NCBI GenBank assembly: GCA_910578755.1
Contig: CAJTSZ010000131.1
Span: 1 to 5,180, forward strand
DNA: 5,180 nt
Direction of reading: 5' to 3'
Origin: an uncultured Oscillospiraceae bacterium
GTDB lineage: Bacteria > Bacillota > Clostridia > Oscillospirales > Ruminococcaceae
Shown here: piece after piece, positions 1-5,180 of the stretch
Position numbering within the stretch: the first letter of the stretch is position 1
How the letters are laid out: each line of letters opens with the position of its first letter
Translations under genes and position numbers: made by a program
The notes under the pieces: generated by a model
What the model was told of the DNA's origin: nothing
The model's input: the letters and a program-made list of their open reading frames with translations, nothing else
Database searches by the model: none

Positions 1-51
1 ATTATAGGTCTTGCTTTTCTCAATCATCATCATGTACATCAATTTTTCCAT
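1..51 (-). CDS. 5' end of an unidentified gene, cut by the left window edge
   Basis: An ATG at 51-49 opens a frame of 17 codons (MEKLMYMMMIEKSKTYN) that reaches the window edge without a stop. The start is chosen because an AAAGGAG Shine-Dalgarno site at 60-66 lies exactly 8 bases upstream, the same spacing as for the ATPase and immunity genes. It is on the same strand as the operon and begins 155 bases after the immunity-like gene ends, so it may be a further downstream cassette member or a new unit. The run of Met residues is unusual, and no family can be recognised from 17 residues. The main doubt is that a competing 44-codon frame on the same strand overlaps it and stops at 22-20. Confidence 0.5.
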   Translation of the reverse strand, partial: MEKLMYMMMIEKSKTYN

Positions 52-59
52 ACGCTTTT

Positions 60-66
60 CTCCTTT
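60..66 (-). promoter_or_regulatory. Shine-Dalgarno site for the left-edge partial gene
   Basis: The minus strand reads AAAGGAG followed by 8 bases and ATG at 51-49. This site is the main support for the partial gene at the left edge. An ATG at 70-68 just upstream has no such site and opens only a 16-codon frame. Confidence 0.55.
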
Positions 67-80
67 GCATTTTATGGGGG

Positions 81-97
81 TTTGCTGAGGCAGCAAA
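81..97. repeat. Perfect 7-bp inverted repeat (small hairpin)
   Basis: TTTGCTG (81-87) and CAGCAAA (91-97) are perfectly complementary around a 3-base loop. On the operon (minus) strand the hairpin is followed by CCCCCAT rather than a T run, so it is not a standard intrinsic terminator there. On the plus strand it is followed by AGTTTTC, which is weak, and no plus-strand gene feeds it. It lies between the immunity-like gene and the next start codon and might act as a 3' stabilising stem or mild attenuator. Confidence 0.35.
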
Positions 98-206
98 AGT
101 TTTCTTCGGTATTTTTTGCGGTTTTATTCCCTTCTTTACTTCTCCATTCAACACCGCCCCAGTTTCTATCTCATTACCTCTCCTTTTGCATCATAACAAC
201 CCTATT

Positions 207-590
207 TTACAAGATAATATTTTCCGTGCCTATTTTTGAAAACTTCTCGTTTGTAAATACAATAGCCAGCCCATCATCCAGATTAAACTTATATGCGCAA
301 AGTATTGCCACCGTGCGCTCATTATTGAATGTACGCTTAATATATATTGTTTTAGGCATTACATACTTGAATATATTTTCAATATGGCCTGCACCAATGT
401 CCTCCCTATTATTTTGGAAACAATATTCTTCTGCTTTTTCCTTTGCAGTTTCAAAAATAGATACTGCATTTTCGCAGAATAATTTCAACGCATTTTCCTG
501 GCTGCTTAGAACTTCTTCGCCTTTGTAGCAGTCATATGCAATTTCTAAATCCAGCTTTCTGCCCCAAATTTCAAAGCTCTGTTTACTCAT
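207..590 (-). CDS. Putative immunity protein for the upstream HNH nuclease (DUF6985-like)
   Basis: This 127-residue soluble protein has no signal peptide and no membrane segment. The predicted role is to bind and neutralise the nuclease encoded immediately upstream, in the cytoplasm of the producing cell. Visible layout: an N-terminal strand region (FEIWGRKLDLEI, 6-17), a helical middle (about 30-60, with QENALKLF), and a C-terminal strand-rich part (PKTIYIKR 79-86, AILCAYKFN 95-103, GLAIVF 107-112, ending IGTENIIL 120-127). The 'F..GLAIVF.NEKF..IG...IIL' ending is what I recall from the DUF6985-type family of small Firmicutes proteins near toxin genes; this is from memory, not a search. The start is ATG 590-588, not the GTG at 599, because GGAGG at 603-599 lies 8 bases upstream. 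It overlaps the nuclease stop by 8 bases, so the two are probably translated together. G+C is about 36% over 241-540, below the lines sampled in the ATPase gene. The immunity role rests on position and resemblance. Confidence 0.75.
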   Translation of the reverse strand: MSKQSFEIWGRKLDLEIAYDCYKGEEVLSSQENALKLFCENAVSIFETAKEKAEEYCFQNNREDIGAGHIENIFKYVMPKTIYIKRTFNNERTVAILCAYKFNLDDGLAIVFTNEKFSKIGTENIIL

Positions 591-1326
591 CAAATTCACC
601 TCCGCTTAGTTCCCCTGTATCGCGCTTTTTACATTCTGCAACACCGCCAAGATGCCCAAAATAATCGTTCACTTCTGTAGGAATAAGGTCGCAAGTTTTC
701 ATATCATTCCGTTCATGCCATGAATAACTGTTTTCTTCACGCCATTTTTGAACGTCACGGGCTGTCCAGTCTGTTTTGCCGTCTTTTCCTTCCTTATTCC
801 ATTGTTCCGCGCATTTTTCATCGCACTGTTCAAAGTTCCCCCCTTTACCATGGCGTTTTCCTGTCATATCATCAATTTCAACTGTGGATTCAGAACATGG
901 AGAAAAATCAGGTATCCCATCCTTGTATTCAACTCCTTTTTGTCCATACTTCTCTAATGTATCCTTCACTTTTTCGTCGGATGGGATGTATGTAGACTCT
1001 CCACGTTTTCCTGTCCACTCACCACGCTCGCTTTGCTCCTTTGGTGTCTTGTCAATACGCTCTTTATATGTGCTCAGGTAATCTTCCTCGGTTAATTTGA
1101 AAGCCTCCTGTTTTTTCTCATCTACAACATTTTCTGTTTCTGTTAATTCTGAGGCTTCTTGTTTCTCTTTAACTGCGGCGCTTTTTTCTAAATCATCCCA
1201 AAAGTTTTGGACAGCTTCCAGCTTCTTGTCCCCGTCCGGCTTTTCCACCTGAATGGATTGTTCCAGTTTTTCAAAAAAATTAAGATTCTTTTCCCCAACA
1301 GGCTGCGCGCCAAGCTTTTCAATCAT
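583..1326 (-). CDS. HNH/WHH-type nuclease toxin with N-terminal adaptor region
   Basis: This 247-residue protein is predicted to cut DNA as the effector of the operon. Residues 1-95 are acidic and helical and carry two short duplications: NFFEKLEQS (16-24) against NFWDDLEKS (41-49), and KQEASELTE (55-63) against KQEAFKLTE (72-80). Residues about 100-235 form the nuclease module. It has an entry region GEWTGKRGES (102-111), the stretch YKDGIPDFSP (134-143), then the core with WHE (203-205), LIPTEVN (214-220) and FGHLGG (223-228). H204, N220 and H225 fit the three key positions of an HNH beta-beta-alpha metal fold. This arrangement is typical of DNase domains at the C-termini of polymorphic toxins. 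There is no signal peptide or membrane helix, and no LXG or WXG100 domain, so export would need a dedicated machine. The start is ATG 1326-1324, overlapping the ATPase stop as ATGA, with GGGAGG at 1342-1337 ten bases upstream; the longer GTG start at 1344 is rejected. Five cysteines in the nuclease half (144, 168, 172, 212, 232) are notable. Nuclease fold is strongly supported; secretion is inferred. Confidence 0.87.
   Translation of the reverse strand: MIEKLGAQPVGEKNLNFFEKLEQSIQVEKPDGDKKLEAVQNFWDDLEKSAAVKEKQEASELTETENVVDEKKQEAFKLTEEDYLSTYKERIDKTPKEQSERGEWTGKRGESTYIPSDEKVKDTLEKYGQKGVEYKDGIPDFSPCSESTVEIDDMTGKRHGKGGNFEQCDEKCAEQWNKEGKDGKTDWTARDVQKWREENSYSWHERNDMKTCDLIPTEVNDYFGHLGGVAECKKRDTGELSGGEFDE
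599..603 (-). promoter_or_regulatory. Shine-Dalgarno site that sets the immunity start
   Basis: The minus strand reads GGAGG (continuing GGAGGTGA), 8 bases before ATG 590-588. The site lies inside the last codons of the nuclease gene. It fixes the immunity start at 590 rather than at the GTG at 599, which directly abuts the SD and could not use it. Confidence 0.8.
1087..1164 (-). repeat. Degenerate tandem duplication inside the toxin N-terminal region
   Basis: Two nine-residue units, KQEASELTE and KQEAFKLTE, start 17 residues (51 bases) apart. The likeness is visible in the DNA too: both copies contain GTTAATT followed by a GC-TC-TGTTT pattern on the plus strand. It looks like a slipped duplication in a linker and could be a docking motif or just low-complexity spacer. 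Confidence 0.55.
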
Positions 1327-4300
1327 CTTGTTCCATCCTCCCACCTTAATTTTTCAACTTGCTCCACAGTATCATTTAAAACCCAATTAACGGGGAAATA
1401 GGTTAAGAATAGCTCTGTAGTACGGCGTATAATCTCACTGTTGCCCTCAATGGAGTATCGGCTGAACAGTATCCTCTTTGTTGTAGCAATGGCATCTTCA
1501 CGGGATACCATTGTTTTCAACTTACTGCCAACAACATAAGATATCAGCAATAATTTTTCTTTTCCATCCAAAGCGTGGCCTTCCAAAACACGTTCTGCAA
1601 ATTGGCGCCCTACTTCACTTAGTTCCAAACTGCCGGTCCATTTGCGAAGCCCGTCCACATCCTCCTTGGAAAGGTTTAAGGGCTCAATATCCAAAGCCGC
1701 GTTTAAAAAGCTCTGCACCCGTTTGCTCTCTATATCTTCCCAAGTAAATGTATTTGTTTCAAAACGCTCTTTCAGTGAATGGGTATCCTCAAACCTATCT
1801 ATTTTGCAAAGGACAGGTTCCAGCCAGTCGCTTTGTGAAATGGCCGCAACGCCCTGCTCCAAGCGGGATAATTCTTCCACCTGTGAAGCTGTAAGGCCGG
1901 CCCCTTTGCCAACAAGCAGGCGGTCGCCTTCATCTGGCAAACGCATAATAATTTTTGTATTTGTGTTGCGGATAACAGACATATCCATTAAGCCTGGGGA
2001 TTGGTCCGCAATTACAAAGCCTTCGCCATAGGTACGCATCTCTGCAATGGCATTGGCAAGCATCTCCACCGATTTCCCTTGAAGGTTAGAACTTTCCTGC
2101 GATTGTTCGCTTGAGGTGCGCCGCAGAAGATGATGCGCCTCTTCCAGTACGGTAATATGCTTCAAGTCCTGATTTGAACCTTCTGGTGCGGACATACGGT
2201 GTTCTTGCAGCTTTAAAATAAGAATACCCATAATTAGCGCTTTTGTTTCCTGTGAACCAACTCTGCTTATATCAATAATTACATTTTCATCAAACAGTTT
2301 GCTGGCTGGAACATCTTTGAAGAAAATTTGCCCGTGAATTCCGCGAGTAAGGGACCGCACACGGGTAACCAACGCGCCTTTGTAATCGCTGCTTGTATCG
2401 GCAGAATATGCGGAGCTTTCCACAACTTTGGGAAGCATTTCAAGCAAATCCGCAAATGTTGGGAATACGCCTGGATTTTTAGAAGTCCTTAAATTCCAAC
2501 CGCAGTCCTCATATATTTTTTCTACAGCTTCTTTTAATATTGCAGGCATAGCGGCGTACATGGGCCAGCAAGCATTAAACACTTCCACAAGCCGGTCAAT
2601 GTGCTCCAAAACATGGACGCCTTCCGGAAAAGCAAACGGGTTGATTTGGAGCAGATTGGGCGCGCAGAAAGGGTTTGTGCCATACACTGTTACATCCCCG
2701 CGCCCGCCAAATACATCCTTATATTCGCCCTTTGATGGCTCTACCACAAGGAAAGAAGCATCTTTTTGGCCTAAAGGGCAAAGCTGTCCAAGCAATTTAT
2801 AAATGGTGTTGCTTTTACCGGAACCTGTGGAACCTGTTATGAAGGTATGCTTTGTCAGTTCGTTTTTACCCAGCTTTACCCTGCAATTTTCTTCTTTTGT
2901 GTGCATATGGTATGTACAGCCAATATCCAAATCGGAATGCAGCTGAATTAAAGAGTGGGGCTCGCGGCCAAAGCGGGCGCATTCCACCACCGGCAACCCT
3001 TGGACAGAGTGCTGTGGGAACGCAAACAGGTTTGCCAATTCTGTTGTAGAAGCGTTTGCTGTTGGTGTTACTGGCGTGCCGTCTACGCCGTTTACAAACA
3101 CCGGGTGGCAAAAATGCTGAATATACTTTAACACTTCGCTGTAATTTGTTACCTGCCCATTCACACCTGACCATTCCTGAATAAATGGCGGCTCAATATA
3201 AGAGTCGTCCCCCTGGGTAATGGAGCGCAGGAAGTTTGCAATATTTTTGCTTGTTTTTGCATCTTTTGCAAGGACATAGGACGCGCACTTCCAAAGCCCT
3301 GTGGACTGGCTTTCGTTGATACGCCCCATTGTTGCTTCCAGCTTTTCAAGCAAATCCGCAACAACATAGGACTTGTAGGTGTAGGTCGTGTTTTCCGACT
3401 TTCCAATGGAAATACTTTGGTTTGTCCCGCTTGTGGTTGTATTAGTACTGGATGTTGTATGGGTATTTCCCCAGCTGTAGCCATAACCTGCGGAAATACC
3501 TAAGGATGCCCCTAATGCCGTTGTAATTCCCTGAATTACTGTTTTTGCAACGTTAACGCCAACGTTTGCACCCACACCCTTACCACCAAAATGAACACCT
3601 GCATTTGCACCTTTTGTAAAACTTGTGCCTGTGTTCTGCGCTCTGTTTGAATTGATTCCTGCATTGATACCAAGGTTAACAGAATGGGTTTTTGTAACTG
3701 CATCGCTGATCCCCTCGCTGTTGGACAGGGATTGCATGGAGCCTTCGGTATTTGTTGCGCTTTCCCCGGCCTGGAACTGATAGCCTGCAAAGGGGGTAAT
3801 GGCTGTTGCCATTTCCTGATATCCGTTTAGCATATTTCGGATTCCAAGCTGTGGAATGGCCTCTGCCAAAATAACCACATAATAGCTGTCTTCTTCCATT
3901 TTGGGGACAATGCCATTCAGCAGCTTATCAATCCCCTGGCTAATGTAATTCTCCGACTTTTCGGAAGGAACATTGCTGAGGACCGCAACAGAATTGCAGC
4001 CGCCAAAATGGAAGACCGGATTTCTTCCGTTTTCCCGTGCATTCAGAATGTGAAGTTCACTTCCGGGAAAATTTCCCCGAAGTGTGTCTGCAAGCAATTC
4101 AATGTCGTTTTTGCTGTCCTCGTTCCTTAATTTCCCCACGTTTTTTGTAACAAAGTACATTTGGGATTCCGTTGGGGTCCTATGTACTACTAAAGCTAAG
4201 GAGCTTTCGCCGCCTGCAAATACGCTCATTACATTTTTAAAACAATCGGCTATTTTTTCATCCTTGTCATATACCCAGCGTTCTATTTGAAGCGCACGGA

Positions 4301-4469
4301 TATTGGAAGGAAAGGTTATTTCTTCATCCTTATTGTAGTGCTCATGAAAAAGCAGTGGTACATAGGAGTCCTTCAAATATGCAAGATATGCTTTATCCAG
4401 GGTATATGCAATTTTACCAAGGTTATCAAGCAATATTTCTTCATTGGGTATTTTAGAATTGGCTGCCAT
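1323..4469 (-). CDS. Large HerA/FtsK-superfamily pumping ATPase (DUF87-like)
   Basis: This 1048-residue protein is predicted to form a ring-shaped ATP-driven motor that moves protein or DNA; the substrate is unknown. Residues 1-230 form a mixed N-terminal domain without a family call. Residues about 235-360 are rich in Gly, Ser, Thr and Asn, with GxNxG-like repeats. Residues about 361-500 are a helical connector. The motor spans about 505-890: a short strand-rich entry, Walker A GSTGSGKS (546-553), VVEPSKGEYK (575-584), Walker B VLEEAHHLL (774-782) with Glu-Glu where classical HerA has Asp-Glu, MRTYGEGF (811-818), and the sensor-like ADQSPG (821-826) followed by NTNTKIIMRL (835-844). A helical tail (about 895-1048) completes it. 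It is far longer than archaeal-type HerA helicases of roughly 500-600 residues, and resembles the large 'ATP-binding protein' HerA-like genes common in gut Firmicutes. The start is ATG 4469, with GGAGG at 4482-4478 eight bases upstream; the TTG at 4484 is rejected. The upstream membrane protein and downstream toxin are co-transcribed. No clear transmembrane helix is present, so membrane contact would come from its partner. Confidence 0.94.
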   Translation of the reverse strand: MAANSKIPNEEILLDNLGKIAYTLDKAYLAYLKDSYVPLLFHEHYNKDEEITFPSNIRALQIERWVYDKDEKIADCFKNVMSVFAGGESSLALVVHRTPTESQMYFVTKNVGKLRNEDSKNDIELLADTLRGNFPGSELHILNARENGRNPVFHFGGCNSVAVLSNVPSEKSENYISQGIDKLLNGIVPKMEEDSYYVVILAEAIPQLGIRNMLNGYQEMATAITPFAGYQFQAGESATNTEGSMQSLSNSEGISDAVTKTHSVNLGINAGINSNRAQNTGTSFTKGANAGVHFGGKGVGANVGVNVAKTVIQGITTALGASLGISAGYGYSWGNTHTTSSTNTTTSGTNQSISIGKSENTTYTYKSYVVADLLEKLEATMGRINESQSTGLWKCASYVLAKDAKTSKNIANFLRSITQGDDSYIEPPFIQEWSGVNGQVTNYSEVLKYIQHFCHPVFVNGVDGTPVTPTANASTTELANLFAFPQHSVQGLPVVECARFGREPHSLIQLHSDLDIGCTYHMHTKEENCRVKLGKNELTKHTFITGSTGSGKSNTIYKLLGQLCPLGQKDASFLVVEPSKGEYKDVFGGRGDVTVYGTNPFCAPNLLQINPFAFPEGVHVLEHIDRLVEVFNACWPMYAAMPAILKEAVEKIYEDCGWNLRTSKNPGVFPTFADLLEMLPKVVESSAYSADTSSDYKGALVTRVRSLTRGIHGQIFFKDVPASKLFDENVIIDISRVGSQETKALIMGILILKLQEHRMSAPEGSNQDLKHITVLEEAHHLLRRTSSEQSQESSNLQGKSVEMLANAIAEMRTYGEGFVIADQSPGLMDMSVIRNTNTKIIMRLPDEGDRLLVGKGAGLTASQVEELSRLEQGVAAISQSDWLEPVLCKIDRFEDTHSLKERFETNTFTWEDIESKRVQSFLNAALDIEPLNLSKEDVDGLRKWTGSLELSEVGRQFAERVLEGHALDGKEKLLLISYVVGSKLKTMVSREDAIATTKRILFSRYSIEGNSEIIRRTTELFLTYFPVNWVLNDTVEQVEKLRWEDGTR
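1337..1342 (-). promoter_or_regulatory. Shine-Dalgarno site for the nuclease toxin, inside the ATPase gene
   Basis: GGGAGG lies 10 bases before ATG 1326-1324 and within the last codons of the ATPase gene. Spacing is slightly longer than the 8 bases seen for the ATPase and immunity genes. Together with the ATGA stop-start overlap it suggests that toxin translation depends on ribosomes finishing the ATPase. Confidence 0.75.
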
Positions 4470-4477
4470 ATTCAGTT

Positions 4478-4482
4478 CCTCC
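4478..4482 (-). promoter_or_regulatory. Shine-Dalgarno site that sets the ATPase start
   Basis: GGAGG stands 8 bases before ATG 4469-4467. It overlaps the first codons of the longer TTG-initiated frame (4484), so a ribosome bound here would start at 4469. This removes five residues from the longest possible protein. Confidence 0.85.
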
Positions 4483-4493
4483 AAGCATTGGTA

Positions 4494-4862
4494 TTAGCGG
4501 TTGGCAAAATAGCGAAAGACAGCGATTCCCGCAAGGAGCACAAGCAGGATAAGCAAACCTACAGCAAAGGCTTTTTTGAGTTTAGCCTTGGCTGCAACAT
4601 ACCCAGCCACTTTATTAAGGTACAGCAGGTAGTCCTTGTTAAATGTTTCCGCTACAGCAACACAGGCTAAAAGGTTGAGGTATTTTGCGTTCCACTCTTT
4701 TTTGGGGCGTTTGTTGGGGAAGCCTCCCCTTGTAAAACTTGCTTTGATTTGTGGGTTGCTGCATAATTGTTCCACTGTTTTTGCGTCTATTTTGCGGGAT
4801 AGGATATCGGTTACAATTTTTGCGCGGTCCACTTCGCCATTGGCAAAATATTCATGAAACAT
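4494..4862 (-). CDS. Small protein with one C-terminal membrane helix (tail-anchored), function unknown
   Basis: The protein has 122 residues and its family is not recognised. Residues 1-95 are soluble, mostly helical and Lys-rich. They include DRAKIVTDILSRK (12-24), a small positively charged turn GGFPNKRPKK (46-55), and a second helical block (57-91). Residues 98-116 (AFAVGLLILLVLLAGIAVF) form a single strong transmembrane helix, preceded by the basic stretch KAKLKK and followed by only RYFANR. By the positive-inside rule the N-terminal domain should face the cytoplasm with the C-terminus just outside. The protein would then be a membrane anchor or docking platform, plausibly for the ATPase encoded 24 bases downstream; that partner role is inferred from gene order. 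The ATG at 4862 follows the previous stop by 3 bases, with an AAGGTGG SD-like site at 4877-4871. No signal peptide or catalytic motif is visible. Confidence 0.85.
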   Translation of the reverse strand: MFHEYFANGEVDRAKIVTDILSRKIDAKTVEQLCSNPQIKASFTRGGFPNKRPKKEWNAKYLNLLACVAVAETFNKDYLLYLNKVAGYVAAKAKLKKAFAVGLLILLVLLAGIAVFRYFANR

Positions 4863-4865
4863 TGT

Positions 4866-5180
4866 TTAAACCACCTTCCAAATTTCACTGTTTAATTTAT
4901 CCTGGCAAATTCCCAAGTCCTTGGCAGTTTCTTCTATTTTTTCACGAAGCTTTTCCATCTCTTCTTTTGCCTCCAGCTTTGCTTTCACAAGTACACAGTA
5001 TTTTTCCATATTCCCTTTAAATTCTTCTTTAATTTGCATTACAACGCTTTCCAGTGTTTCTTTAAACTCTTTTTCAAACTCTTTACGTATATTTTCGGCA
5101 ATCCTTCTAAGTTTATCATTAACATCTGCCGCAAGCCCTTTCTTATCCATATACTGGGTTTTGAAAAAGAGGATTTTTTC
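4866..5180 (-). CDS. C-terminal part of a coiled-coil protein, cut by the right window edge
   Basis: The frame is open from the window edge to a TAA at 4868-4866, giving 104 visible residues. An internal ATG at 5150 would give a 94-residue protein, but nothing like an SD site precedes it (CTCTTTTTCAAAACCCAGTAT). The ten codons before it (EKILFFKTQY) are open and look coding, so I treat this as the 3' end of a longer gene. Counting from that ATG, residues about 8-80 are Lys/Glu-rich with a regular hydrophobic spacing (IAENIRKEFEKEF, LESVVMQIKEEF, MEKLREKIEETA), predicting one long amphipathic or coiled-coil helix, ending KLNSEIWKVV. No enzyme motif or membrane helix is visible. It could be the tail of a larger GTPase, chaperone-like or scaffold protein, but nothing in the window decides this. 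It ends 3 bases before the membrane protein gene and so belongs to the same operon. Confidence 0.78.
   Translation of the reverse strand, partial: EKILFFKTQYMDKKGLAADVNDKLRRIAENIRKEFEKEFKETLESVVMQIKEEFKGNMEKYCVLVKAKLEAKEEMEKLREKIEETAKDLGICQDKLNSEIWKVV
4871..4877 (-). promoter_or_regulatory. Shine-Dalgarno-like site for the membrane protein gene
   Basis: AAGGTGG is located 8 bases before ATG 4862-4860 and inside the last codons of the preceding coiled-coil gene. It is a weaker match to the consensus than the GGAGG sites of the ATPase and immunity genes. Confidence 0.6.

Larger units (their letters stand above)
52..206. other. 155-base spacer between the immunity-like gene and the next gene
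   Basis: This is the only non-coding gap of any size in the window. On the minus strand it holds, in order: a strong SD-like GGAGAGG (183-177) followed two bases later by ATG-AGA-TAG (174-166), a purine-rich tract, a 7-bp hairpin (97-81), and the SD site of the next gene. No convincing -35/-10 pair was seen and there is no U-tract terminator on the operon strand. It could be a relic of a decayed gene start or a short leader. Confidence 0.6.

Noticed and set aside
20..154. Minus-strand 44-codon Lys-rich frame starting at GTG 154
   Set aside because: There is no good SD site and no recognisable family, and it overlaps the better-supported start at 51. It is kept only as a possible relic.
82..528. 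Plus-strand open frame of 148 codons rich in hydrophobic residues
   Set aside because: It is antisense to the immunity-like gene and the spacer, shows no SD site, and its Phe/Ser/Leu-rich content is what the reverse of Lys/Glu-rich coding sequence gives.
591..599. GTG start giving three extra residues on the immunity protein
   Set aside because: It abuts its own SD with no spacing, while the ATG at 590 is 8 bases away.
720..1081. Overlapping plus-strand frames across the toxin gene
   Set aside because: They are mutually overlapping, antisense to a clear nuclease gene, and lack recognisable protein features or ribosome sites.
583..1326. Type VII (LXG/WXG100-type) substrate
   Set aside because: No LXG or WXG100 domain and no convincing YxxxD/E export signal is seen, and no EssC-type gene or WXG100 partner is in the window.
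1327..1344. GTG start giving six extra residues on the nuclease
   Set aside because: The frame extension contains the SD site itself, and the ATG at 1326 forms an ATGA junction with the ATPase stop.
1642..2802. Plus-strand frames of up to 129 codons within the ATPase gene
   Set aside because: They are antisense to the conserved motor domain and have no domain content.
2866..3790. Minus-strand frames of 84-107 codons inside the ATPase gene in another reading frame
   Set aside because: They lie wholly within the well-supported ATPase frame, and no frameshift is needed because that frame is continuous from 4469 to 1323.
1323..4469. Classical HerA-NurA DNA repair pair or HerA-SIR2 type defence
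   Set aside because: The ATPase is nearly twice the usual HerA length, and the neighbour is a toxin-type HNH nuclease with an immunity-like gene rather than NurA or SIR2. It is not fully excluded.
4470..4484. TTG start giving five extra residues on the ATPase
   Set aside because: The GGAGG at 4482-4478 overlaps these codons and is ideally spaced for ATG 4469.
4287..4857. Plus-strand frames opposite the membrane protein gene and the ATPase 5' end
   Set aside because: They are antisense shadows; the minus-strand genes have SD sites, tight operon spacing and a clear transmembrane helix.

Overview
The window is an almost fully coding stretch read from the minus strand. Its Shine-Dalgarno (SD) sites are strong (GGAGG cores 8-10 bases from ATG), its base composition is moderate, and the spacers between its genes are very short. 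This, with the protein families seen, suggests a low-to-mid GC Firmicute, most likely a gut-type Clostridia member. That placement is inferred from style and protein resemblance, not from a marker gene.

In transcription order (right to left) the layout is: (1) the 3' end of a charged, coiled-coil protein that runs off the right edge (5180-4866); (2) a 122-residue protein with one C-terminal membrane helix (4862-4494); (3) a 1048-residue HerA/FtsK-superfamily pumping ATPase with a Gly/Ser/Thr/Asn-rich insert before its motor domain (4469-1323); (4) a 247-residue protein ending in an HNH/WHH-type nuclease domain of the kind found in polymorphic toxins (1326-583); (5) a 127-residue protein that looks like its immunity partner (590-207); (6) a 155-base spacer with a small hairpin; and (7) the first 17 codons of another gene leaving the left edge (51-1). 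Gaps or overlaps between genes 1 to 5 are +3, +24, -4 and -8 bases. They are almost certainly one operon, and its promoter is not in the window.

The proposed reading is that a membrane-associated ATPase complex (ATPase, tail-anchored protein, coiled-coil protein) is genetically and translationally coupled to a DNase effector and its antidote. The simplest model is an effector-delivery system in which a HerA-type motor exports or activates a nuclease toxin while the last gene protects the producer. The alternative is an intracellular HerA-nuclease defence complex. The polymorphic-toxin character of the nuclease and the adjacent immunity-like gene favour the first model, but the sequence alone does not prove secretion.

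No tRNA, rRNA, CRISPR array, insertion sequence, attachment site or plus-strand gene is supported. Three start codons are moved inward from the longest open frames because well-placed SD sites precede internal ATGs.
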